Positions 37,752-46,088 of a DNA stretch of 53,929 nt are shown in pieces. Position 1 is the first letter of the stretch, and every line of letters begins with the position of its first letter. Origin of the DNA: JBCBSS01 sp039819065 (GTDB taxonomy: Bacteria > Bacteroidota > Bacteroidia > Cytophagales > Cyclobacteriaceae); contig JBCBSS010000035.1 of NCBI GenBank assembly GCA_039819065.1, forward strand, positions 1 through 53,929. Direction: 5' to 3'. Under the pieces are notes generated by a model. That model searched no databases. It had not been told where the DNA came from and saw nothing but the letters and a program-made list of their open reading frames with translations. The position numbers were made by a program, and so were the translations under genes.

Positions 37752-38299
37752 TAGAGGTCTTCCTTATTTACTAACCAGATTTTGTTATGCTCAAAGCCTT
37801 GCGCTTCCAATTCTACCATTACCCGCTCGGACTCTAGTGTATTGACACTTCTACCGATATAATCAGGCTCGACCGGTAACTCTCGGCTATATTTTCTATT
37901 CACCAATACCAGCAATTCTACCTTCTTAGGCCGACCGAAGGTGATCATTGCATCAAGGGCAGCTCTTATTGATCTACCAGTGTAGATTACATCATCTACC
38001 AAGACAACCTTTTTGTTTTCTATGACGAAGGGAATGTTGGTAGCGCTTGCTTTTACTGGTTCGTCCCTGCGGCGAAAATCGTCCCGATGAAATGTCGTAT
38101 CTAGGTAGCCATGGCCTATGTTACTGCCAGTAGCCTTTTCCAACTTGCCGTGGATCATCTCAGAAAGGTAGATGCCGCGTGGTTGTAACCCGATAACAAC
38201 AGTTTCACTAAAATCAGCATGATTTTCAATCAGTTGTTGACAGAGCCTGTCGACGGTTATGTCCAGAAGTTGGGAGTCGAGAACTAGTCTTTTTTGCAT
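37751..38299 (-). CDS. pyrR: Bifunctional pyr regulator / uracil phosphoribosyltransferase
   Basis: PyrR binds UMP/PRPP, has uracil phosphoribosyltransferase activity and can regulate pyr genes through RNA binding. Length 182. PRPP motif VVLVDDVIYTGRS is at 98-110, and GLQPRGIYLSEMI is at 37-49. A pyrR-pyrB pair is typical of Bacteroidota. I do not see an obvious PyrR attenuator in the short upstream sequence. Confidence 0.96.
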   Translation of the reverse strand: MQKRLVLDSQLLDITVDRLCQQLIENHADFSETVVIGLQPRGIYLSEMIHGKLEKATGSNIGHGYLDTTFHRDDFRRRDEPVKASATNIPFVIENKKVVLVDDVIYTGRSIRAALDAMITFGRPKKVELLVLVNRKYSRELPVEPDYIGRSVNTLESERVMVELEAQGFEHNKIWLVNKEDL

Positions 38300-38575
38300 A
38301 ACGGAATTACTTGCAAATATAGAGAAAACCTATTCTCAATTGAAAACAGAAAGTGCAGTGCTGATAGATAAATATGCAACATTCCAAAGTACATGCTTTG
38401 TATCTGCTCAAAAGGTCAAATTGGTTATTTCGTTCAATACAAAATGGGATAAACTCTTTTGTTCTGTAGTGTATACTATCGAATTAGTAGAATTGGTTCA
38501 AATTTCCTGTATTTGTATACATTTTCATTATTGTTCTCTCCCACTTTTGTATTGTCAACTTTGACATAAACACCA

Positions 38576-38770
38576 ATGAAAAAGATGATAAAGAAAATAA
38601 TAGATCTTAATGTGGAACGCATGGTTTATGTTTCTTATAAACCTACTACTCAAACCAGGGATATTGAGCAATTACCAGGAGTTGGTTAAACAATTAAAAA
38701 TTTTAACCTCGGAGAGCAATTTCTATACACTTCATATGTTGGGAGTGTGGTTTTGTTGGAGTTGAAATAG
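38576..38770 (+). pseudogene. Small gene interrupted by an in-frame stop
   Basis: The frame starting at ATG 38576 gives 37 residues (MKKMIKKIIDLNVERM..., ending EQLPGVG), stops at TAA 38687, and continues in the same frame with 26 residues (TIKNFNLGEQFLYTSYVG..., ending ELK) to TAG 38768. Both halves read like protein and share the frame. The best explanation is a nonsense mutation in a ~64-residue gene; recoding or two tiny peptides are less likely. A hairpin follows. The product is unrecognised. The 276 bp between pyrR and this ORF hold no other gene. Confidence 0.5.
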
Positions 38771-38800
38771 AAAGGATTCAAAAAGCAAGCGTAAAATTTC

Positions 38801-38825
38801 AAGAGCACCTCAAACTGAGGTGCTC
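38801..38825. terminator. Hairpin between two convergent small genes
   Basis: GAGCACCT/AGGTGCTC pair perfectly around a CAAACTG-type loop, placed midway between the plus-strand broken gene and the minus-strand 67-residue ORF. T-runs are weak on both sides, so it may be a shared, imperfect terminator. Confidence 0.5.
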
Positions 38826-38834
38826 ATATCTAAT

Positions 38835-39038
38835 TTAATCAGACTTCGTCTGAATAATAGGATCTCCTTCAGTGTCATCTCCAGAGTTATCTCCAGATGA
38901 CGTAGCTTGATTATACATTATCTGAGAACCTCCGCTAGGAGAATCTCCATTTACAGGTACACTAAGACCTTGGTTAATCTTAACCTGAACTGACACTTTA
39001 TTATTACTTGCAAATAAAATATCTACTAAAAATTTCAT
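38835..39038 (-). CDS. Small acidic Gly/Ser/Asp-rich protein, unknown
   Basis: Candidate small gene of 67 residues, not recognised. The N-terminal third is an ordinary amphipathic stretch (MKFLVDILFASNNKVSVQV); the C-terminal half is dominated by Gly, Ser, Asp and Asn (SPSGGSQIMYNQATSSGDN). No cysteines, no signal peptide, no lipobox. Convergent with the broken small gene across a hairpin. It could be a peptide precursor or a spurious frame; support rests on an ATG start and the hairpin placed after its stop. Confidence 0.4.
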   Translation of the reverse strand: MKFLVDILFASNNKVSVQVKINQGLSVPVNGDSPSGGSQIMYNQATSSGDNSGDDTEGDPIIQTKSD

Positions 39039-39184
39039 ATCAAAACATTTACCATGTCAAACTCACTCCATCGTTTGTGTCTCCACACACAATCAAGTAA
39101 GTCTGCCCTCACCTTAAGCATTCCCAGACTAAAGGTGTGAGCACTAAATGTTACATGATATGTTTGTGCGGTCATGTTCAGCCA

Positions 39185-40744
39185 CTAGTTATACACCACC
39201 TTATTGATGAAGAAAACCTTTCGGTTAAGATCAACTTCCTTGTCTTTCAGGTTTTTAATACGCTGTACACCGTATGCGCAATGGACATTGTTATACCAGT
39301 GTTCTACTTTACCGGTTTCGAAGTCATTGTTCTTTACCACATCGTCCTGAAACTTCATTTGGATGTCATTAAATTCCTTACCTTCGACTACTTCGCCATC
39401 CTTGATAATCTTGGAACGTATGGCATTGTCCTGAAGGTATAGCAACACCATCTGATCATCTTCAACCGACAATGCTACATTGGGCTCCAAATCGAATTTG
39501 ATCACATCGTTAATCTCGAAGGTATTGTCCCAAAGGAGATTACCTTCCTCGTCAAAGCCAATTATCACAGCATGGGTAAAGCGATAGCCATCAAAAAGTA
39601 GGCTTGCCGAATTACCACCAAAACCGCCTGGAGAGTTGAAACGTGCATTATTGAAAATGCCACCTCCGTAGTGACCTGCTCCTACGTTTTTATATCTAGG
39701 GTAGAATGCTTCTCCTATCAACACATAATGGTCATCTTTCTTAACAATGTCATGAACAGCTACCCTGTAATTGAATTTGATCCTTTTATTGCGGGTTTTA
39801 CGGCGTTCAATCCTTCGTTTGATCCTTTCCTCCCGGCGGATTTTCAGGTACCCAAAGAAATTGGTCAAGTCACCGTAATTGTAGTATTTGATCGCTTGCT
39901 CTCCGTATTGGTTGACGTTGGCTATGAACAATCCGCGTGAGTATTCAGATCCTCTCCTGCCATACACACCGGCAATGAGCTGGTTATCTTCCGATACAAT
40001 GGACTTGCCAAATATTAGTGTCCTTCGTCTTTCCGCATCAAGCGAGAAATTATTGATCAGGTTACCATCGGGGTCAAAGGATTTAATAAACATGGTTTTA
40101 CGCTTATCAAAGGACTGACCGCTGAGCAGAATATCAAAAGTACCATCATCATTTAGCTCCAATTCAACCAGTTCGGCTCGTTCATTGAAGAAGCCCGGAA
40201 GTACCTTGGATTTTTTCTCGGCAAAGCTAAAATATATGACCAACGGTTGCAGGTTGAAGTAACCTCCAAGTAATATGGCCCTATCCGTCACTTTGAATTG
40301 GGTAAGCGCAAGCGGCACAAAATTGGTAATGGTATATTGAAATGCCTTTCCTGTACGGACGTCAATTTGAAGAAAGGTAAAATTTCTACTACGTTGAAAG
40401 AAATCACTAAAAAGAATGTAGAACTTACCGTTTTTCTGATAGTGTCTTTTATAATCAAGGCTGTTATTCAGCGCATAGCTAAACTTCCATACTTCATTAA
40501 GAGCAGTGTCTAGCTTCACTACCTCCCAACTCTGCTGATTGCCAAAGAATAGTCTGTTTTGCTTTCGAAACAAGAAAACACCATCTTCACCGGCAGGAGC
40601 GACGTTGTAATAATCATCCTCTTGTTCTACCCTTACCTCATATCGCTTCGGTTGTTGTAATTGTGAGAAACCATTGAAGCTTATAAAAAGAAAAAGGCAT
40701 AGAATTAAGGATTGAGCTTTGTTTAGGTTCGTCAGTTTAGTCAA
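39185..40744 (-). CDS. Secreted protein of unknown family, tandem paralogue 3
   Basis: Not recognised. It is one of three adjacent paralogues (with 40737-42296 and 42320-43831). The TTG at 40744 overlaps the stop of the preceding gene (TTGACTAA) and gives MTKLTNLNKAQ plus a clean signal peptide ending GFSQ. ATGs at 40771 and 40792 would put the N-terminus inside the conserved tail of the upstream gene. The mature protein (about 519 residues in all) has a basic stretch (RREERIKRRIERRKTRNKR) in mid-protein, HDIVKKDDHYVLIGEAFYP, THAVIIGFDEEGNLLWDNTF and a C-terminal YGVQRIKN...VFFINK. Predicted mostly beta-strand. Function unknown. Confidence 0.75.
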   Translation of the reverse strand: MTKLTNLNKAQSLILCLFLFISFNGFSQLQQPKRYEVRVEQEDDYYNVAPAGEDGVFLFRKQNRLFFGNQQSWEVVKLDTALNEVWKFSYALNNSLDYKRHYQKNGKFYILFSDFFQRSRNFTFLQIDVRTGKAFQYTITNFVPLALTQFKVTDRAILLGGYFNLQPLVIYFSFAEKKSKVLPGFFNERAELVELELNDDGTFDILLSGQSFDKRKTMFIKSFDPDGNLINNFSLDAERRRTLIFGKSIVSEDNQLIAGVYGRRGSEYSRGLFIANVNQYGEQAIKYYNYGDLTNFFGYLKIRREERIKRRIERRKTRNKRIKFNYRVAVHDIVKKDDHYVLIGEAFYPRYKNVGAGHYGGGIFNNARFNSPGGFGGNSASLLFDGYRFTHAVIIGFDEEGNLLWDNTFEINDVIKFDLEPNVALSVEDDQMVLLYLQDNAIRSKIIKDGEVVEGKEFNDIQMKFQDDVVKNNDFETGKVEHWYNNVHCAYGVQRIKNLKDKEVDLNRKVFFINKVVYN

Positions 40745-42296
40745 TATATACTTTGTTGATGTAGAAAACATTCCTCTTCTGGTCGACCTCATTGTCCAGT
40801 GAATTTGTTATTCGCTGATAGCCCCACACGAAGAAATAGTGATCATACCATCGTTCCACCCCAGTCATTTCCTCGTTGTTGTTCTTCAATTTGTCATCGG
40901 GATATAGTAGTTCAAGATTAACTGTAGTATCTCTTACCACGATACGGTCTTTCTCAATGACTTTGAATCTCAACTCGTCGTCGTACTTATAGAGCAGGTC
41001 TACTTTATGTTGATCCGCATATACTTTAACAACTTGCTCGGGAGCAAAGGTTTCAACATCTTCTATTTGGAAGCTATTGTCCCATAGTTTTTCTCCATTT
41101 TCATCAAAACCCACCAAGAAAGCTTGCTCATACTTAAATCCGGAAAATCCTTCCGTATCCTGTGCCCGATTGATATGGCTTACCCACTGGGTAACAGGCT
41201 GAGCCGGCTGCGGTGCACCCACCCCCGGGTATAACCTACCATAAGCCGAGGTGGTAGGTGCGCCAAACTGTGGTTGAAAAACCTCTGCCACAAATAAGTA
41301 ATCAGAATCCAACTGAATCAATTCATGCATCAATAGTCTTGATCTGAAATTGAAGTTATCTGCTCCCTTTATTTTGGCTTTGTTTTTTAGCTTTTCTTTG
41401 CGCTTGTCGGGCAGGTAGTTGAAAAAGCTTTCGAAGTTCTCCAGCTCGTGAAACTTCACTTCATAATCTTCACCCGGTCGTATTTTGGCGAAAAACACAC
41501 CATCACACATTTCAGAGCTAAGCTTGCTGTACAACCCGGTAATGATCAATCCTTGTTCTGACGGATCGTTAGTTCTCCCATCCAAGATTCTCATTTTGCC
41601 TGCCAATTTGATCACATTGTTCACAAGTGTATTCCCTTCGTTGTCGAAGGTCTTGTATATCAAGGTAGTCTCATTGGCGAAATTCTTTTCCGTAATCAGT
41701 ACATTAAAAGTGTTTTGGACATCGTTTGCCTTGAGCTCCAGAAGAAAGCTGGATCTCTGAAAAAAGCCAGGCAGCACCTTCATCCGCTCGTCTTCCATAT
41801 CATACATCACCAATGTAGGCCGGTTGCTGAAGTAGCCGCCAAAAACGGCATTCTTACCAGATATAACGAAGTGCGAAAACTCAAATTCTACTTCATTTTC
41901 TATATCAAAAGTAGACTCATCCCCAGTGTTTACATCTATCTTGACAATATGCAGTCCATCCCTTGTTCTGACACCTTTCTTGTAGAGTAGATAGAAATAG
42001 CCTTGGGTGTAGTCAAAACCTTTTAGGGAGAACTTGTTATCGGTGATGATTGTCTTTTGCCACTTCTCTCCAAGGTCAGTATCAAGCAGTTTTACTTCGT
42101 AGTGCTCATGTTTGAAATCACCTTCGTTGTCTATGCTTCTAAAGAGGATGATACCGTTCTCATCAGCGGGCAACACATTAAAGTATTCGTCATCATTTTC
42201 AAACTCTATCTCGTACCGCTTCGGTTGATATATCTGTGAGTGAGCTAAGTGGCAGATGAAAATAAGAATCAGTAAGCTGGTAGAAGTTTTTATCAT
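40737..42296 (-). CDS. Secreted protein of unknown family, tandem paralogue 2
   Basis: Not recognised; middle member of the trio, 519 residues. The ATG at 42296 is preferred over the GTG at 42302. Signal peptide ending AHSQ. It shares YQPKRYEIEFENDDEYFNV with paralogue 3 near the N-terminus, and FFNYL, HELIQLDSDYLFVAEVFQP, LVGFDENGEKLWDNSF, EDVETF and WGYQRITN...VFYINK with both. A Pro/Gly/Ala-rich insert (about 325-350) is unique to this copy. Gaps to neighbours are 23 bp upstream and an overlap downstream, so one operon. Confidence 0.75.
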   Translation of the reverse strand: MIKTSTSLLILIFICHLAHSQIYQPKRYEIEFENDDEYFNVLPADENGIILFRSIDNEGDFKHEHYEVKLLDTDLGEKWQKTIITDNKFSLKGFDYTQGYFYLLYKKGVRTRDGLHIVKIDVNTGDESTFDIENEVEFEFSHFVISGKNAVFGGYFSNRPTLVMYDMEDERMKVLPGFFQRSSFLLELKANDVQNTFNVLITEKNFANETTLIYKTFDNEGNTLVNNVIKLAGKMRILDGRTNDPSEQGLIITGLYSKLSSEMCDGVFFAKIRPGEDYEVKFHELENFESFFNYLPDKRKEKLKNKAKIKGADNFNFRSRLLMHELIQLDSDYLFVAEVFQPQFGAPTTSAYGRLYPGVGAPQPAQPVTQWVSHINRAQDTEGFSGFKYEQAFLVGFDENGEKLWDNSFQIEDVETFAPEQVVKVYADQHKVDLLYKYDDELRFKVIEKDRIVVRDTTVNLELLYPDDKLKNNNEEMTGVERWYDHYFFVWGYQRITNSLDNEVDQKRNVFYINKVYID

Positions 42297-42319
42297 AGGC
42301 ACTAAGTTCTACGGGAGTT

Positions 42320-43831
42320 TTAAAAACTCAACTTATTAACATAAAACACGCTTCGCTTTTTCTTTGAAGCTTCGTTCTGCTGATTCTTGATTCGCTGGTA
42401 TCCCCAAGCTAAGAAATAATTTTTATACCAGTACTCTGATTCTCCAAGATCGGCGAATTTAATTTGATCACTGTCGTATTTAGAGGCCAGTTCCAAATCC
42501 TCTTCTTCATCAACGATCTCTCCGTCGGCTATTTCTAGCCTGTTGATCTTGCCTTCGAGATTATACAATAAAGTAAGGTTCGTATCCTCAAGGTTCAATT
42601 TCACTCTCTCCTTGAGCGTGAATGACTTCACATCCTCGATTTTGAAACTATGGTCCCAAACCAATTCACCTTGCTTGTCGAACCCGGCGATCACGGCATG
42701 TGTGTATTGATAACCATCAAATATGAGCCGCGTTTGATAGTTCCTTCTGCCGTAAAAGTTATTAATACGCTCCGTTCTATAAACCGGATAGTAAGCTTCA
42801 CCAATCATAATGTATTGATCATCACTGTCTATCACATCATGCACCAAAAGCCTGTACTGCACCTTGAGGTCTTTGCCTTTTTGTTTTTTCCTTTCAGCAC
42901 GCAGCTCGGTCTTGATACGTTGCTTTTCATCCAGAAATGAGAAAAAGTTATCCAGGTCAGTAAAGCTGTGATACTTTATGTAATCCTGATCGCCATTGCT
43001 GTTGTACCGGCTGAAGTAAAATCCCTGGGAATTTTCGTTATTGCGGAAACCGAAGGTACCTATCACAATTTTCTTATTGCCGTTTGCCAGCTTGGATGCT
43101 TTGGCATTGATGAGGTCATACTCTGGTTCTGGCTGTATTCTCAGGTCATTAAAACTGTTAGTTTTATCTTTTCTAAAGGTTCTGAGGATAATCATCCTCC
43201 TTCTATTCTGCTCCAAAGAAACGGTCAAGCCGATCTCTTTGTCATTGACATTGCGGATATCCTGAATAAATACCGACTTACCATCATAAACCGAAGGTAT
43301 CGGGCTTACCCTGTTCGTATTAAGGTTCAATGCCAGCGCTACGGGTTGCCTTTTTAATGTACCTGCAGCATACAAGATATTGTCATCAACGGTAAAATTG
43401 TTAATAGTGAGCCGACTGAGATAATAGAAGTTATATTCATCAATGTGGCCGGTGATGGCATTGATGCGAAACACCTGAAGTTCTTCCCTGGAATCCTCAT
43501 TAAAGATCATGTAAAGCGTCGTCAAGTCTTCGAAATACTCATACCGTCCCAACCGCAGCTTTTTATTGTACTTGATCTCATTTTGCCAGTTTTTTTCAAA
43601 CTTAGCATCGTACTTTTCAATGTAGATGGTACGTTCTCCATCCTCTACACCATAGTTCTTGTTAACTAGAATAAAACCCTGCTCGCCCATAGCTATTAAC
43701 TCCGGTTTAGGAGCACTGGGTTTTACAGGGATTTCTAAGCGCAATTCTTTATCCTGCTGTGCTAGCGCAGGGGTTAAAGTCACTACGATTAGAAATAAGA
43801 TTGATGCTGCTTTAATGAAGTTTTTTATCAT
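42320..43831 (-). CDS. Secreted protein of unknown family, tandem paralogue 1
   Basis: Not recognised; first of the trio, 503 residues. The signal peptide ends ALAQQ (about 25). Shared family landmarks are FFSFLDEKQ, a Lys/Arg-rich segment (RAERKKQKGK), HDVIDSDDQYIMIGEAYYPVY, THAVIAGFDKQGELVWDHSF, EDVKSF and WGYQRIKN...VFYVNK at the end. No lipobox and no T9SS sorting domain. It begins 1 bp after the EVE-domain gene stop, so EVE and the trio are probably co-transcribed. Confidence 0.75.
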   Translation of the reverse strand: MIKNFIKAASILFLIVVTLTPALAQQDKELRLEIPVKPSAPKPELIAMGEQGFILVNKNYGVEDGERTIYIEKYDAKFEKNWQNEIKYNKKLRLGRYEYFEDLTTLYMIFNEDSREELQVFRINAITGHIDEYNFYYLSRLTINNFTVDDNILYAAGTLKRQPVALALNLNTNRVSPIPSVYDGKSVFIQDIRNVNDKEIGLTVSLEQNRRRMIILRTFRKDKTNSFNDLRIQPEPEYDLINAKASKLANGNKKIVIGTFGFRNNENSQGFYFSRYNSNGDQDYIKYHSFTDLDNFFSFLDEKQRIKTELRAERKKQKGKDLKVQYRLLVHDVIDSDDQYIMIGEAYYPVYRTERINNFYGRRNYQTRLIFDGYQYTHAVIAGFDKQGELVWDHSFKIEDVKSFTLKERVKLNLEDTNLTLLYNLEGKINRLEIADGEIVDEEEDLELASKYDSDQIKFADLGESEYWYKNYFLAWGYQRIKNQQNEASKKKRSVFYVNKLSF

Positions 43832-43832
43832 G

Positions 43833-44240
43833 CTACTCTTCGCTCAGTCCAATGATGATGTCAAATTCTTCCTTCCTTACGGGCTGTACGGAAAGCCTTG
43901 AATTATTGACCAATACCATATCACTTAAACGTTCATCTGCCTTAATTTGTGACAGATGGATCGGTTTTTTCAACTTGTATTCCGGCTCAACATCCACCAC
44001 AACCCAGCGTTCGTCATCTGTGGTTGGGTCCTGATAGAACTCACTAGTGATCTTGGCCACACCCACTACTGACTTTTCATTTACGCTATGATAGAACAAA
44101 GCCATATCACCCACATTCATGTCTTTCATGTTATTTCGAGCCTGATAATTCCGAACCCCATCCCAGGGTGTCTTTTTATCATTGATCAGGTCATCCCATG
44201 AATAAGCATTGGGTTCTGATTTTAAAAGCCAATAGTTCAT
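43833..44240 (-). CDS. EVE domain-containing protein
   Basis: Small cytosolic protein of 135 residues with the EVE (PUA-like) fold, which binds modified bases in nucleic acids. Signatures: NYWLLKSEPNAYSWDDL at the start, WDGVRNYQARNNMKDM, GDMALFYHS and VVDVEPEYKLKKPIHLSQIK. EVE proteins are thought to read modified bases; neighbours here give no restriction system. It heads the operon with the three unknown paralogues. Confidence 0.92.
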   Translation of the reverse strand: MNYWLLKSEPNAYSWDDLINDKKTPWDGVRNYQARNNMKDMNVGDMALFYHSVNEKSVVGVAKITSEFYQDPTTDDERWVVVDVEPEYKLKKPIHLSQIKADERLSDMVLVNNSRLSVQPVRKEEFDIIIGLSEE

Positions 44241-44365
44241 CGTGTGTAATTAGTTTTAACGTTAAAAAATTGAATTAGGGCAAATAAGCCGCTCGATTTT
44301 TTAAATTTACGTAAATAACAACTCTTTCATTAACGACCATTGTCTAATTAAAAAATTACCAAATC

Positions 44366-46084
44366 TTGGACAACGATAGCATAGTTACTCTCCTCAAATC
44401 CACTGCTGGTTTATTAGAATTACATGACGAAAACCCAGCCAAAATCAAAAGTTATAACAATGCCTTTTTCAACCTTGAGCGGTTCAATGACTCGTTGGCT
44501 GAAATGTCGCTAGATGCGCTGGAAAAAATTCAGGGCGTTGGCAAAAGCATTGCTTCTAAAATAGATGAGATCAACCGAACTGGCCAGCTACAACAGCGAG
44601 AAGACTTGCTTGCCCAGACACCAGTCGGGGTAGTTGAGATGATGGACATAAAGGGCTTAGGAGTCAAAAAGATCAAAACGCTTTGGAAAGAGCTGAATAT
44701 AGACAATACCAAAGATCTTTTAGCAGCCTGTGACCGTGGTGAAATCGCCAAAATCAAGGGTTTTGGGGAAAAGACACAGGAAAACATCCGGCAGATACTT
44801 AAGTACATAGAATCCAATAAGGGCAAGTTGCACTATGCTCAAGCAGAGCAACTTGCCAATGAGCTTATTGAGACTTATCAAAAGCAATTTCCCAACGATC
44901 TCATTTCGGCTACTGATGAAATAAGACGAAAAATGGAAGTGGTGAATGTGGTGAAACTATTGATAGGTGCTGACAATAAGCAAGCGGTGATTAAATATCT
45001 TGATGGACTCGAAGGCATTACCGCATCTCCCAAGTCTTCAGGACCATTCACGTGGCGAGGTAATTTGGAAAATTCAGGAACGCCGTTTGAAGTAAAATTC
45101 TGCAACAAGACTGATTTCTACAACCAACTGCTACTGACCACAGGGTCAAATCGACATCTTGCAGTAGCACTGAAGGAAGGACTCAATTTGCGAGAATTAA
45201 TAGCAGATCGCCAATTGTCTGATGAAGAAGAGGCGTACGTATTGGCTGATTTGAAATACATCGAGCCGGAATTGAGAGAGGCACAATTTGAATTTCCATT
45301 AGCCAAGGAGAACAAACTGCCTAAGCTTTTAGAACTATCAGACCTTAAGGGTATTCTACACAACCATTCTACCTGGAGTGACGGCAAACACAGCTTGGAA
45401 GAGATGGCCAGATACTGCCAGGAATTGGGCTACGAATACTTAGGCATCTCAGATCATAGTAAATCAGCCTTTTATTATGCCAATGGGCTCAAAGAAGACC
45501 GAGTATTCGAGCAACATAAAGAGATTGATGAACTCAACAAAAAGCTGGCGCCGTTCAAAATATTCAAAGGCATTGAGTCAGATATTCTACCGGATGGCAG
45601 ACTGGACTATGATGATGATATACTCGCATCCTTCGACTTTATCGTATCATCCATCCACAGCGGTCTGAGCATGGATATTAAAAAAGCTACTGAAAGATTG
45701 CTCATCGCCATCGCTAACCCTTTCACTACCATGTTGGGTCATCCGACAGGCCGATTGCTTTTACGAAGACAAGGTTATCCCATTGACCATAAAACAGTCA
45801 TAGATGCTTGTGCTCAATATGGTGTGATCATCGAAATTAATGCCCATCCGTATCGGCTTGATCTGGATTGGCGCTGGGTTAATTATGCCATCGAAAAAGG
45901 CGTAATGATTAGTGTAAACCCAGATGCGCATAAAAAAGAAGGCTATGCCGATATGTACTATGGTGTTTGTGTCGGTAGAAAAGGAGGATTGACCAAAGAA
46001 ATGACTTTTAACAGCTTGTCCTTAAAAGAAGTAGAAAACCACTTCAAAAAACGAAACGAGAAGGCACTGGAAGCTGTTAAGTAG
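44366..46084 (+). CDS. PolX-like protein: helix-hairpin-helix, degenerate polymerase domain, PHP phosphoesterase
   Basis: Family X polymerase-like protein of 572 residues, TTG start. Helix-hairpin-helix motifs lie at about 56-60 (GVGKS) and 97-101 (GLGVK). The nucleotidyltransferase region (about 155-300) aligns with PolX, but the catalytic DxD is replaced: the expected E-x-V-G-D-I-D reads EVVNVVK (Val195 and Lys197), and the third acidic residue is not evident near 240-247. The PHP domain (about 328-560) looks intact: His332, His334, Asp339, His364, Glu404, His431, His459, Asp520 and His522. It probably acts as a 3'-5' exonuclease or phosphoesterase in base-excision repair rather than a polymerase. 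Confidence 0.9.
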   Translation: MDNDSIVTLLKSTAGLLELHDENPAKIKSYNNAFFNLERFNDSLAEMSLDALEKIQGVGKSIASKIDEINRTGQLQQREDLLAQTPVGVVEMMDIKGLGVKKIKTLWKELNIDNTKDLLAACDRGEIAKIKGFGEKTQENIRQILKYIESNKGKLHYAQAEQLANELIETYQKQFPNDLISATDEIRRKMEVVNVVKLLIGADNKQAVIKYLDGLEGITASPKSSGPFTWRGNLENSGTPFEVKFCNKTDFYNQLLLTTGSNRHLAVALKEGLNLRELIADRQLSDEEEAYVLADLKYIEPELREAQFEFPLAKENKLPKLLELSDLKGILHNHSTWSDGKHSLEEMARYCQELGYEYLGISDHSKSAFYYANGLKEDRVFEQHKEIDELNKKLAPFKIFKGIESDILPDGRLDYDDDILASFDFIVSSIHSGLSMDIKKATERLLIAIANPFTTMLGHPTGRLLLRRQGYPIDHKTVIDACAQYGVIIEINAHPYRLDLDWRWVNYAIEKGVMISVNPDAHKKEGYADMYYGVCVGRKGGLTKEMTFNSLSLKEVENHFKKRNEKALEAVK

Positions 46085-46088
46085 AGTT

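Noticed and set aside
38259..38564. Plus-strand frame of 101 codons overlapping pyrR and the AT-rich gap
   Set aside because: Starts antisense inside pyrR and has no domain or coding-like composition.
41485..41990. Plus-strand frames opposite the middle paralogue
   Set aside because: Antisense shadows of the 40737-42296 gene, with no independent support.
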